Of a DNA stretch of 64,000 nt, positions 53,493 to 62,264 are shown in pieces. The notes under the pieces are model-generated. The model was not told where the DNA came from, made no database searches, and saw nothing but the letters and a program-made list of their open reading frames with translations. Source of the DNA: Bin34 sp963422415 (GTDB lineage: Bacteria > Chloroflexota > Anaerolineae > Caldilineales > Caldilineaceae); NCBI GenBank assembly GCA_963422415.1, contig OY729430.1, positions 186,001 through 250,000 of the forward strand, written 5' to 3'. The translations under genes were made by a program, and so were the position numbers. Position 1 is the first letter of the stretch, and each line of letters opens with the position of its first letter.

Positions 53493-54488
53493 TCAGGCGA
53501 TTTCGCCAATGGCGCGCAGCAGAGTCTCCTGCACCAGCAATTCGTGATCATAGGGCCGATCCCTTTCCCTTTCGCCTCGGATGGCGGCCAGCAAGGCCTC
53601 CAGTTCCAGCACGTAGAGGGCGTAGCGGGTCTGGGGCTCCACCGGGACGATCGTCTCTCCCGCCGAGAATCCTTCCCGGTCCTCCGTCAAGGCCAGCCGA
53701 ATCCGGGTGGCCGGTTCAAAGGGTTCCAGGATGATGGCGCTGCCTTCCGTGCCGTAGACCTCGAAACGGCGCGCATTGGGCTTGGGTTCCATGGCCGCGA
53801 TGTCGATCAGGGCCATGGCATTTTCGTATTCGAAGACTCCCAGCGTGTTGTCGCTGAACTGCGGCACCAGACCGGTGTCGTTTCGAAAGAAGGATGTGAT
53901 CGTCTGTGGACGTCCCAGCAGCCACACCACTTGATCCAGCATATGGCTGGCCAGATCGTAGAAGATGCCTCCGGGATGGACCGCCACCCGCGCGCGCTGC
54001 TCCAGACCGACGGAGGTGGACATGTGGGCCCGCAACCCAAACACATGACCCAGGAAACCGGAGTGCGTCCATTCGGCGATCTGCCGAAAGCCGTTGTGGT
54101 AGCGCAGCATGTAGCCCATCTGCAATTCCGTGCCCTGACTGCGGGCCTGGGCCACCACCTTTTCCCACTGCGTCCAGTTCTGGCCCGCCGGCTTGTCGTA
54201 CCAGACATGCTTGCCGGCCTGTACCAAGGCGGCGGTTTGGGGCAGGCTTTCGCTGTTGGCTCCTTCGGAGGCCACCAGCGCGATGGAAGAGTCTTCCAGG
54301 ATCTCGTCAAGCGAGTCAAACCAACGCTGCCCTGCATAGGGGGCGTGATCCGCGCAGCGGGCCCGTTGCGCGGCGTCCGGTTCGAAGACCCCGACCACCT
54401 CCACTTGGGGATTCTCCAGCAAGGATTGCAGTTTGCCGGCCGCATGGCCGTGCTTGGTGCCGACCTGGGCGGCGCGCAGGACATTCAT
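53493..54488 (-). CDS. Gfo/Idh/MocA-family oxidoreductase 2
   Basis: A 331-residue protein from the ATG at 54488 (GGAGC upstream). It has an atypical nucleotide-loop region (AAQVGTKHGHAAGKL in place of GxGxxG), then VGVFEPDAAQRARCAD, HVWYDKPAGQNW at the EKP position (here DKP) and the C-terminal GGIFYDLASHMLDQVVWLLG. The loss of the classical glycine loop suggests altered cofactor binding. Its place between two other family members suggests a step on the same class of sugar. Confidence 0.85.
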   Translation of the reverse strand: MNVLRAAQVGTKHGHAAGKLQSLLENPQVEVVGVFEPDAAQRARCADHAPYAGQRWFDSLDEILEDSSIALVASEGANSESLPQTAALVQAGKHVWYDKPAGQNWTQWEKVVAQARSQGTELQMGYMLRYHNGFRQIAEWTHSGFLGHVFGLRAHMSTSVGLEQRARVAVHPGGIFYDLASHMLDQVVWLLGRPQTITSFFRNDTGLVPQFSDNTLGVFEYENAMALIDIAAMEPKPNARRFEVYGTEGSAIILEPFEPATRIRLALTEDREGFSAGETIVPVEPQTRYALYVLELEALLAAIRGERERDRPYDHELLVQETLLRAIGEIA

Positions 54489-54536
54489 AGGATTGTGCTC
54501 CAAAAGTCAAAGAGTGAACAAGAATGGGGATGGAGG

Positions 54537-55667
54537 CTAGGGGACGGCGTCCAAGGCGAAGTCGGCGTGCATGTTTTCGCCGCGCAGCCTCATGGCCCGG
54601 ATGTCATAGCGACCAGGCCGTTCCGGCGTCAAGTGCCCCGTCTCCACCATGATGTCCAAGGGATTGACCCGGGTCTGCAACGGCAGCATGACGCGTTCGT
54701 GCATGCGCGCGGACTCGTAAATGCCATGCACCATTTGCAGGGCCTTGTAGCCATCCATGCCGTCGCTGCGATAGGGCTCCTGCCCTTCCACCCAGTCGGC
54801 CAGACCGTCGGCCTGTGCCGCGCCGCCCTCCACCCACTCGAAGCGGTCGCCCATTCGCTCCACCTCGTAAAACTTGCCGTCCGGCGCATGCCGTTCCCAG
54901 ACGCCCCGGGTTTCGGCGTTGGACAGCTGCAGATCCGACGTGGTCAGGTTGATGACGCCGGTCGTGCCGTAGATGAAGGCTCCCTGGAAGATGATGGGCA
55001 GCAGATCACTCAGAATCAGGGCTTGGGCCCCGCCCTGAAAACCGAAGACTCCGACGGCACGATCCTCGATGCGGGTATTGCGTTCGTACTGATCCGTCTT
55101 GCGTTCCACGTTGCCCATGACCCAGGCGCATTCGTCCTCGTGCAACAGATAGCGGTACATGTCCGTCTGGTGCGAAGCGAAGTTGGGCAGCCCGGCCCCG
55201 GCGAAACTTTGAATGAGCCGCACGTCCCCGATGCGTCCTTCCTTGATCATGGCGCGGGCCAGGGTGTACGAAGGCAGAAAACGTCGCTGATGGCCAATGG
55301 CCAGCTTGACTCCGTTGCGCTGGCAGGCGATGATCATCTGCTCGGCGTGACCCACGGAGTCGGCCATGGGCTTCTCGCACAGGATGGCCTTGGGTCGCCG
55401 CGCCGCGGCGGCGATGGTCCATTCCGCGTGGCCCGCGTGCCAGGTGCAGACGGAGACCACGTCCGGTCTCACCTCGTCCAGCATCTGGCGGGCGTCCGTG
55501 AAATGGGCCGGCTGGATGCCGAACCGCTCGTTCTTCTCCTCCATGGCGGCGGGATGCAGATCGGCCAAGGCCACGATCTCGTACCGCCGCGTGTCCAAGT
55601 AGCCGCGAATGTGCTGATCTGAAATGCCCCCGGCTCCAATCACCGCTGCCCTGATCTTGTCAGCCAT
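54537..55667 (-). CDS. Gfo/Idh/MocA-family oxidoreductase 3
   Basis: A 376-residue protein with CAGGAGACAG ahead of the ATG. The Rossmann loop is normal (RAAVIGAGGISDQHIRGYL), followed by VALADLHPAAMEEKNERFG, VSVCTWHAGHAEWTI and ILCEKPMADSVGHAEQM with the EKP lysine. The C-terminal domain starts RRFLPSYTLARAMIKEG. It fits sugar or inositol dehydrogenases. The gene follows the SDR gene by 41 bases. Confidence 0.9.
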   Translation of the reverse strand: MADKIRAAVIGAGGISDQHIRGYLDTRRYEIVALADLHPAAMEEKNERFGIQPAHFTDARQMLDEVRPDVVSVCTWHAGHAEWTIAAAARRPKAILCEKPMADSVGHAEQMIIACQRNGVKLAIGHQRRFLPSYTLARAMIKEGRIGDVRLIQSFAGAGLPNFASHQTDMYRYLLHEDECAWVMGNVERKTDQYERNTRIEDRAVGVFGFQGGAQALILSDLLPIIFQGAFIYGTTGVINLTTSDLQLSNAETRGVWERHAPDGKFYEVERMGDRFEWVEGGAAQADGLADWVEGQEPYRSDGMDGYKALQMVHGIYESARMHERVMLPLQTRVNPLDIMVETGHLTPERPGRYDIRAMRLRGENMHADFALDAVP

Positions 55668-55708
55668 GTCTGTCTCCTGCCAACGAATGCATGCTCTCTC
55701 TGGATCTT

Positions 55709-56479
55709 TCAGATCGCGGTATAGCCGCCGTCGACGCAGAGCACCTGACCGGTCACCATGCGCGCGGCGCTGGACGCCAGGAAGATTACGGCGCCGGCGA
55801 TCTCCTCCGGCTCCGCGATGCGCCCCATGGGAACCTTCTCCAGGTTCTTGGCGAAGTCGGGGCTGCTCTTGATGCTGGCCTCCAGGAGTGGCGTGCGGGT
55901 GAAGGTCGGGGCCACGGCGTTCACCGTGATGTCATGGGCTGCCCATTCCAGGGCCAGGGACCGGGTGAACTGGCCCACCGCGCCCTTGGCCGCCGCATAG
56001 ATGGAGCGCAACGGTCCCCCTACCACCCCCACTTGGGAACTAATGGTGACGATGCTGCCCGCGACGCCTCTGTCCATCATGGCCTCGGCACAGGCCGTGG
56101 ACATGAAGAAGGCCCCCTTGAAGTTGATGTCCGAAATCTGATCAAACTCCGCCTCGGTGTATTCCAGCGCCGGCTTGGGCACGTTGTAGCCAGCGTTGTT
56201 GACCAGGCTGTCCACGCGTCCGAACCGTTCCAGCGTCTGGGCCACAAAGCCCTGGATGCTCTCCCGATCGGCTACATCGAGGTGTGCGACAAACGCCTTG
56301 CGCCCCAAGGCCCGGCACTGTTCCGCTGTCTCTTCGCATTCCGCCACGGTGCGGCTTCCCAAGGCCACGTCGGCCCCAAACCGGGCGGCGGTCTCCGCGA
56401 TGGACTTGCCGATACCCTTGCCGGCTCCCGTCACAATCATCACCTTGCCAGTCAGCATAAAGCCAATGTCAACGGTCAT
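55709..56479 (-). CDS. Short-chain dehydrogenase/reductase, FabG-like
   Basis: A 256-residue enzyme with the full SDR set: VTGAGKGIGKSIAE, NNAGYNVP, catalytic Ser in TISSQVGVVGG, YAAAK (intact lysine) and the end QVLCVDGGYTAI. It should reversibly oxidise a hydroxyl of a sugar or polyol with NAD(P). In contrast to the SDR at 20649, all catalytic residues are present. The start overlaps the upstream gene stop by four bases. Confidence 0.92.
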   Translation of the reverse strand: MTVDIGFMLTGKVMIVTGAGKGIGKSIAETAARFGADVALGSRTVAECEETAEQCRALGRKAFVAHLDVADRESIQGFVAQTLERFGRVDSLVNNAGYNVPKPALEYTEAEFDQISDINFKGAFFMSTACAEAMMDRGVAGSIVTISSQVGVVGGPLRSIYAAAKGAVGQFTRSLALEWAAHDITVNAVAPTFTRTPLLEASIKSSPDFAKNLEKVPMGRIAEPEEIAGAVIFLASSAARMVTGQVLCVDGGYTAI

Positions 56480-57396
56480 CTCTTCCCCTTCGGGTGATTC
56501 CTATTGATTTTTTTCTCATGGTCATCCGAGGCCCGCGGGCGCGGGGCGCCGCCGGCCTCCTCCCATATCCGGTCGGCGTAGCGCCGCGCCTGGCAGATTC
56601 CCTCGGCTCCGTTCCCGCTGGCCTCCTCCACGCTGATCAGCCCGCGCCAGCCCACCTGGATACAGGTCTCCAGGACCTGCCGATGAGGACTGACGCCCTC
56701 TCCCAGCCGCGCCGCCCGAAAGGATCCCCGGGCCTCGATGTCCGCCAAGTGAATGGCGACCGTGCCGTCCAGACAGGAGTTCAGCAGCTCCAGGGGATCG
56801 TCCAACAGGGCCAGATTGTTGGCGGTGTCAAAAAGCAACCCCAACGCACGGGACCCGCGGATCACGCCCTGCACCACTGTCTGGCAGCGGTGCAGTGGCT
56901 GGGTGAAGTCGTTCCAGGTCCAGACCGAGCCGCGCACGTGATTTTCGTACAGTGGACGCACGCCCCAGGCCCGGGCGCACTCCCCCGCCTGTCGCAGTCC
57001 GGCCATGACCCAAGCCAATCCTTCCGTCTCGGTCACCCCTGGATAGGCCTGTCCGGCCGTCAGACGCACGTAGCGGGCTCCCAAATGGACCGCCGCCTCG
57101 ATTTCCCGCTGCAAGCGGAGCCAGTGCGCGGCCCGGCGGGCCGCGTCGGGATGGGTAAAGTCGGAATAAGTCACCAGCATGGGAATCTGGACGTCACGGG
57201 CCGCCGCCTGGTCCCGAAGACCGCGGAGATAGCCTGGATCCAGCGAATCCAAATGGGCCACGCTGATGTCCGCGCCATCGTATCCGGCTCGATGGGCCAG
57301 CGCAAACCAATCCCCCAGAGTCATGGCGCCGGCCTGAAGCGCGCCATACAGGGACACAGGCAGGCAGCTCAGGGTCATGTCGGCGCCTTTCATCAT
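56476..57396 (-). CDS. Sugar phosphate isomerase/epimerase, xylose-isomerase-like TIM barrel 1
   Basis: A 306-residue protein starting one base after the E2 stop (TGACATG), a tightly coupled arrangement. Two closely spaced ATG codons (57396, 57393) precede a third at 57378. The barrel shows AGYDGADISVAHLDS, GARYVRLTAGQAYPG, PLYENHVRGSVW (Glu metal ligand), LGLLFDTANNLAL (Asp) and VAIHLADIEARG with GLISVEEASG (Glu). This matches the AP-endonuclease-2-like epimerases such as IolE/hydroxypyruvate isomerase. The substrate is unknown. Confidence 0.85.
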   Translation of the reverse strand: MMKGADMTLSCLPVSLYGALQAGAMTLGDWFALAHRAGYDGADISVAHLDSLDPGYLRGLRDQAAARDVQIPMLVTYSDFTHPDAARRAAHWLRLQREIEAAVHLGARYVRLTAGQAYPGVTETEGLAWVMAGLRQAGECARAWGVRPLYENHVRGSVWTWNDFTQPLHRCQTVVQGVIRGSRALGLLFDTANNLALLDDPLELLNSCLDGTVAIHLADIEARGSFRAARLGEGVSPHRQVLETCIQVGWRGLISVEEASGNGAEGICQARRYADRIWEEAGGAPRPRASDDHEKKINRNHPKGKR

Positions 57397-57397
57397 G

Positions 57398-58687
57398 TCA
57401 GTCCAGCAGCAGCAAGGGCGCTTCCAGATAGGACACGAAGGTCTGCAGGAAACGGGAGACCGTGGCCCCTTCCAAGGCGCGGTGATCGCAGCCCAGAGTC
57501 AGGTCCATGAGAGGCCGGATCGCGGGCTGGCCCTCTACGGGCGTCACCTGCTCCTTGATTGCGCCAACCCCGAGAATGGCCGCCTCGGGCGGCTTGATGA
57601 TCGGATTCATCCGCTCCACGCCAAACATGCCCAGATTGGTCACGGTGAAAGTGCCACCTTCCAGATCCGCCATGGCCAGCGTGTCTGCCTGCGCCGCGGT
57701 CACCAGCCGTTCCCGTTCCACCGCGATCTCCGTCACGGACCGATGATCCGCCTGCCGGATCACCGGTACCAGCAGACCGTCCGCGACCGCGACCGCGAGC
57801 CCGATGTTGACCTCCTGGTGGCGCAAAATGGCGCCCTCCTCCTGCCAGCTGGCATTGAGGGCGGGATGCTCCCGCAGCGACGCGGCCAAGATCTTGACCA
57901 GCAGATCGGTCACGGTGACTCGCTGATCATACTTCTCCCGACAGGCCTGTCGCCAAGCCTGTAGCTGCGTGGCGTCCGCGGTACGGGAAAGATGGAAATG
58001 GGGCACGGTCCGCCAGCACTCGGCGAGCCGCTGGGCCATGACCTGCCATTTGGGGCTGGGCACGATGGTGTCCGTGGCCGGGGTTGCGCGCGCGGGCGGA
58101 GGAGAGGTCCGGTCTTCCAGGTCCGCGGCCAACACCGCGCCCTCGGGACCGGATCCGGACACCTGCGCCAGGTCCACGCTCGCCGCGCGCGCCATGCGGC
58201 GCGCCTTGGGCGAAGCCAACGGGTTCCGCGACGCAGACGGGGTCTGCCGGGCCAGATGCGCCTCTACGTCCTGCCGGCCGATCCGGCCACCGGCCGCGGG
58301 GATGTCCGACAGGTTCAGGCCATGGGAGGCGGCCAGGCGCCGCGCCACGGGACTGGCCTCAACACGGGAGTCCGGAGAAAGCGCCGCCGGAGATGGATCC
58401 AAGGGGGACAAGGCTCCGGTTTCTGGATCCTTGCTAGGCATCTCTTCGCCTTCCGCCAAGATATACGCCATCGCCTGTCCCACGGGCACTTCCGCCCCTT
58501 CCGCCGCCAGGAGGGTGGATAGGCGACCGGCCGCCGGGGCTTCCAGCTCCACCGTAATCTTGTCCGTGGCAATTTCAATCACGGGGTCGCCCTGCGCCAC
58601 GGGGTCGCCCGCCGCCTTCAGCCAGCGCACCAGCGTGCCCGTATCCTGGTTCATGCCCAACATCGGCATGATGATGTCGTGGGCCAT
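57398..58687 (-). CDS. Dihydrolipoamide acyltransferase E2 with two binding domains and HRALEG active site, cluster 2
   Basis: A 429-residue enzyme. Domains: lipoyl domain with the site EIATDKITVELEAP; binding domain 1 (EASPVARRLAASHGLNLSDI); binding domain 2 (SPKARRMARAASVDLAQVSG); catalytic domain ending CDHRALEGATVSRFLQ. The active-site motif HxxxDG is HRALEG, with His402 kept but Asp replaced by Glu406. It is the acyl carrier and CoA transferase for the E1 subunits encoded just upstream. Compare the cluster 1 E2, which keeps HRAVDG. Confidence 0.88.
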   Translation of the reverse strand: MAHDIIMPMLGMNQDTGTLVRWLKAAGDPVAQGDPVIEIATDKITVELEAPAAGRLSTLLAAEGAEVPVGQAMAYILAEGEEMPSKDPETGALSPLDPSPAALSPDSRVEASPVARRLAASHGLNLSDIPAAGGRIGRQDVEAHLARQTPSASRNPLASPKARRMARAASVDLAQVSGSGPEGAVLAADLEDRTSPPPARATPATDTIVPSPKWQVMAQRLAECWRTVPHFHLSRTADATQLQAWRQACREKYDQRVTVTDLLVKILAASLREHPALNASWQEEGAILRHQEVNIGLAVAVADGLLVPVIRQADHRSVTEIAVERERLVTAAQADTLAMADLEGGTFTVTNLGMFGVERMNPIIKPPEAAILGVGAIKEQVTPVEGQPAIRPLMDLTLGCDHRALEGATVSRFLQTFVSYLEAPLLLLD

Positions 58688-58699
58688 GGTCGTCTTGGT

Positions 58700-59686
58700 T
58701 CAGGCCTTGCCGCAAAGGCTCTTGGCCATTTCGACGATGCCCGCGGCGTCCGGGATGGTCACGGTCTCCAGGGAGGGGGCAAAGGGCACTGGCACGTCCA
58801 TGGCGCCCATGCGCTTCACCGGCGCATCCAGGTAGTAGAAGGCGCCATCGGCGATGACCGAGGCAATTTCCCCGGTCACGCCGTATTGTTGACATCCTTC
58901 ATCCACCACCAGCGCCCGACTGGTCTTGCGGGCGCTGGCTATGAGCAGCTCCGTGTCCAGTGGCGAAACGGTCCGGGGATCCACCACTTCCGCCGCAATG
59001 CCTAGAGAGGCCAGCGTCTCGGCGGCGGACAGGGACTCGTGCACCATGCTGCTAGTGGCCACGATCGTGATGTCCTGGCCTTCGCGCTTGATGTCCCCTT
59101 TCCCCAAAGGGATCAGATATTCCGTGTCCGGCACCTCTCCGGGCCAGGCGTACATCATCTTGTCCTCGAAAAAGGCGACGGGATTGTCGTCTCGGATGGC
59201 GCTCTTCAGCAGGCCCTTGGCATCCCGCGGCGTGGACGGCGCCACCACCTTCACGCCGGGCACATGGCTCAACCAGGCATGCAGCGACTGGGAATGCTGG
59301 GCGGCGGAAGCCCGGCCCGCTCCCATGGTGGTGCGCAACACCATGGGCACCGTCAGCTTGCCGCCCGACATGTAGTGGGTCTTGGCCGCCTGGTTGACCA
59401 TCTGGTCCATGACCATGGTGGTGAAGTCCCCAAACATGATGTCGACGATGGGACGCATGCCCGTGATCGCCGCGCCCACCCCGATGCCCGCGATGCCGGC
59501 CTCGGAGATGGGAGAGTCGATGATCCGCTCGGGGCCATAGGTGTCCTGCAGACCCGTGAAGATCTTGAACACGCTGCCGGCGGCGCCAATATCCTCGCCG
59601 ATCATGAACACCTGTGAATCCCGAGCCATCTCTTCGTCGATCGCTTCGCGAATGGCGTCCCCGAAAGAGATTCTACGCATAGACAT
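58700..59686 (-). CDS. 2-oxoacid dehydrogenase E1 beta subunit, cluster 2
   Basis: A 328-residue subunit starting MSMRRISFGDAIREAIDEEM. It carries VFMIGEDIGAAGSVFKI, RIIDSPISEAGIAGIGVGAAI, PIVDIMFGDFTTMVMDQM, VPGVKVVAPSTPRDAKGLLKSAI and VVDEGCQQYGVTGEI. It should pair with the E1 alpha product whose gene overlaps it by 14 bases. The likely job is decarboxylation of pyruvate, a branched 2-oxoacid or acetoin. Confidence 0.92.
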   Translation of the reverse strand: MSMRRISFGDAIREAIDEEMARDSQVFMIGEDIGAAGSVFKIFTGLQDTYGPERIIDSPISEAGIAGIGVGAAITGMRPIVDIMFGDFTTMVMDQMVNQAAKTHYMSGGKLTVPMVLRTTMGAGRASAAQHSQSLHAWLSHVPGVKVVAPSTPRDAKGLLKSAIRDDNPVAFFEDKMMYAWPGEVPDTEYLIPLGKGDIKREGQDITIVATSSMVHESLSAAETLASLGIAAEVVDPRTVSPLDTELLIASARKTSRALVVDEGCQQYGVTGEIASVIADGAFYYLDAPVKRMGAMDVPVPFAPSLETVTIPDAAGIVEMAKSLCGKA

Positions 59687-60659
59687 GCAGTCCCACCTCC
59701 GTCGCCGGCGGCGCCGCGGCGGCCAACGCCTGGTCGGCGGCGTCCTCTATCTCCGTCTGCACCTGGCCCTCCAGTTGATCCATCACTGCGGGATCCGTCC
59801 GCGTCTGTGCCGTCAGGTCTTGTCTCAGGTTCCGCAGGGGATCCCGATTCTGTTCCCAGGCCCTTTCCTCCTCCGGGCTGCGATAGGGCCGGTCCACATC
59901 CCCGACATGGTGCCCACGGTACCGGTAGGTGGTGCACTGCAGAAATGCGGGGCCCTGCCCGGCGCGGGCGCGGTCCACCAGATGCTGGGCCGCCTGTTGC
60001 ACAGCCAGGACATTCTGGCCATCCACTTCTTGGGCGGCGATGTCGAAGGCTCTGGCCCTGTCCAGAATTTCGCCGGCGATGGTCTGGTCGTTGGGCGTGT
60101 ATTCTCCGTAGAGATTGTTCTCGCAGACATAGAGGACCGGCAGCCGCCACAACCGGGCCATGTTCATGGATTCGTACAACTGGCCCTGTCCCAGAGCTCC
60201 GTCGCCAAAGAAGGCCACGGCCACCTGGTCCGTGCCGCGCAACTTGGCCGAGAGGCCCGCGCCTGCCGCGATGGAGGTGCTGCCCCCCACGATGCCGTTG
60301 GCTCCCAGATTGCCGGTGTCCTGGTCCGCGATGTGCATGGAGCCGCCCTTGCCGCGACAGTAGCCGTCCGCCCGACCCAGCAGTTCCGCGAACATGTGAT
60401 ACAGATCGGCCCCCTTGGCCAGGCAGTGTCCATGTCCCCGGTGGGTGCTGGTGATGTAGTCGTCGGGCCGCAGCACGCTGCAAACGCCGACGGCCACCGC
60501 CTCCTCGCCAATGTAGAGGTGCGTGATCCCGGGCATATGGCCGCGGACATAGAGGTCGTTCGCCTTCTCCTCGAAGCAGCGGATACGGAACATGCGCTCG
60601 TACAGCTCCAGCCAGGCTTCCGCGTCCGGCGGCGGGCCGCCGTTTCCTTCATTGGCCAT
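59673..60659 (-). CDS. 2-oxoacid dehydrogenase E1 alpha subunit, cluster 2
   Basis: A 328-residue ThDP subunit with LYERMFRIRCFEEKANDLYV, ITHLYIGEEAVAVGV, STHRGHGHCLAKG, CRGKGGSMHIAD and the ThDP motif FFGDGALGQGQLYESMNMARL followed by CENNLYGEYT. The CENNxYGEYT and GGSMHIAD blocks are closer to acetoin/pyruvate E1 alpha than the cluster 1 protein. It lies after the frameshifted ThDP enzyme in the operon. Confidence 0.92.
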   Translation of the reverse strand: MANEGNGGPPPDAEAWLELYERMFRIRCFEEKANDLYVRGHMPGITHLYIGEEAVAVGVCSVLRPDDYITSTHRGHGHCLAKGADLYHMFAELLGRADGYCRGKGGSMHIADQDTGNLGANGIVGGSTSIAAGAGLSAKLRGTDQVAVAFFGDGALGQGQLYESMNMARLWRLPVLYVCENNLYGEYTPNDQTIAGEILDRARAFDIAAQEVDGQNVLAVQQAAQHLVDRARAGQGPAFLQCTTYRYRGHHVGDVDRPYRSPEEERAWEQNRDPLRNLRQDLTAQTRTDPAVMDQLEGQVQTEIEDAADQALAAAAPPATEVGLHVYA

Positions 60660-60688
60660 GATTCAGGGTCTCCGTTTCCACCGCGACC

Positions 60689-62232
60689 TCAGACCCGCAC
60701 TTCAATGAAGCGGGGGCCCTTGCCCTGTACGGCGGACTGCATTTGGTCACACAGTTCCTCGCAGTTCCGGGCCAGACTGGCTTCCACACCCAGTCCTTCG
60801 GACAGCCGCACCCAGTCCAGAGCGGGGTCCGACAGATCCAGCATGGCGGCGCTTTCCGGCCCTTGTGCATCTGGACACAGCCGCTCCAGTTCTCCTTGCA
60901 GAATCTTGTAGACCCCGTTGTTGAACATCACGATCACCACGTCGCAATTCTCCCGGGCCATGCTCCACAGGGCTTGCAAGGTGTACAGGGCGGAGCCGTC
61001 CGACTCCATGGCGAAAACCTGCCTTTCGGGGCACGCAATGGCGGCGCCCAGCGCCACCGGCAGGCCCTGCCCGATGGAACCGCCGGTGATGTTCAGCCAG
61101 TCATGCCGCGGCGCGCCCTGGGTCATGCCCATGGCCGCGCGACCCGACGTGATCGACTCGTCGGACACGATGGCCTCTTCCGGCATCAGGGCGGACACGG
61201 CCGCCCACACCTTGTCTATGGTGATGACCCCGGTAGGCAGCGGGGGCCTTTTGGCCGGAGCCAACGGCCCCGTGTCATCTGGCGCCGAGATTTCTTCCAC
61301 CAGCATGGAGAGCGCCATCAGCACATCCTCGTGGGCCTCGGCCAACACATGGAATTCGCAATCAGGCGGAGCCGTGAGGCTGGGGGTGTCAGGATACGCA
61401 AAGAATCCCACCGGCACGGTGGCGCCCGCCAGAATCATGTGCTTGGTCCCGGACATCAGCTCCACCGCTTGGGGAATCACGTAGGGAATGCGCTCCAGCA
61501 GAGGGCGGCCCGCGCCCCGTTCCATGCGGCCATTGACGCGATCGCCAATCACGCGCACTCCGGTGGCGTTGCCGACGCGGCGGGCATTGCGGATGCCTTC
61601 CTCTTGGAAAGCGGGGCCGCCTATGAGCAGAACGGTTTCGGGGCCGTGTCGCAGCAGTTGGGCCATCTCGCTCACGCGCTCCGACGGCACCGCGGCCGGA
61701 TAGGGTCGCTCCACCTTGCCGATGGGCGGTCCGCCTGGATCCCAGGCGCAATCGGAGGGCAAGGCCAGCGTGGCAACCTGACCGGGAGGCTCCAGCGCGG
61801 CCCGCACGGCCGCGGCGGTATCCGCCGGCAATTGCTGGGCGCTGGGGGAAGAGCGATACCAGCCGGACACCGCGCCGGCCAGGGCTTCGATATCGCAGGT
61901 CAGAGGAGCGTCGTGCTCCAGGTGATGGACTGCATGATCACCGACAATGTTCACAATGGGGGTAAATGCACGCCGGGCATTGTGGAGATTGGCAGTCCGT
62001 TGCCCAGGCCAGGCCCCAAATGCAGCAGCGTGGCTGCCGGCCAGCCGCGCATGCGCCCGAAACCGTCGGCCGCGCCGGTGGCAACGCCTTCGAAAAGACA
62101 GAGCACGCCCCGCATCTCCCGAATCCTGTCGAAGGCGCCGACCGAATAGATTTCCGACGTGCCGGGGTTGGCAAAGCAGACGGTCACATCGTTGTTGACC
62201 AGGGTCTGCAACATGCTGTGGGCGCCGTTCAC
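60689..62232 (-). pseudogene. ThDP-dependent acetolactate-synthase-like enzyme, interrupted by a frameshift
   Basis: Two frames read as one about 514-residue protein. The N-terminal piece (GTG at 62232, ACAGGAC upstream) covers GAHSMLQTLVNNDVTVCFAN, PGTSEI, the activating Glu in CLFEGVATGAADGFGRM and HLGPGLGNGL. The C-terminal piece, in the frame one base earlier, covers IVGDHAVHHLEHDAPLTCDI, NITGGSIGQGLPVALGAAIA and the ThDP motif ESDGSALYTLQALWS with MFNNG. The reading frame changes near 61991; restoring one base gives an unbroken ANLHNARRAFTPIVNIVGDH-type sequence. It may be a real loss or a sequence error. Relatives include MdlC-type decarboxylases and acetolactate synthase paralogs. Confidence 0.82.
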
Positions 62233-62264
62233 GAGCTGTCCTGTGGCTGAATACAAAGTGAAAA

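Noticed and set aside
52326..55622. An open plus-strand frame of 1098 codons
   Set aside because: It is antisense to three clear Gfo/Idh/MocA genes, is His/Gln/Arg-rich with no family motif, and results from high GC in the third position of the real genes.
61938..62174. Programmed frameshift in the ThDP gene
   Set aside because: There is no slippery heptamer or downstream pseudoknot visible; a simple one-base loss explains the break.
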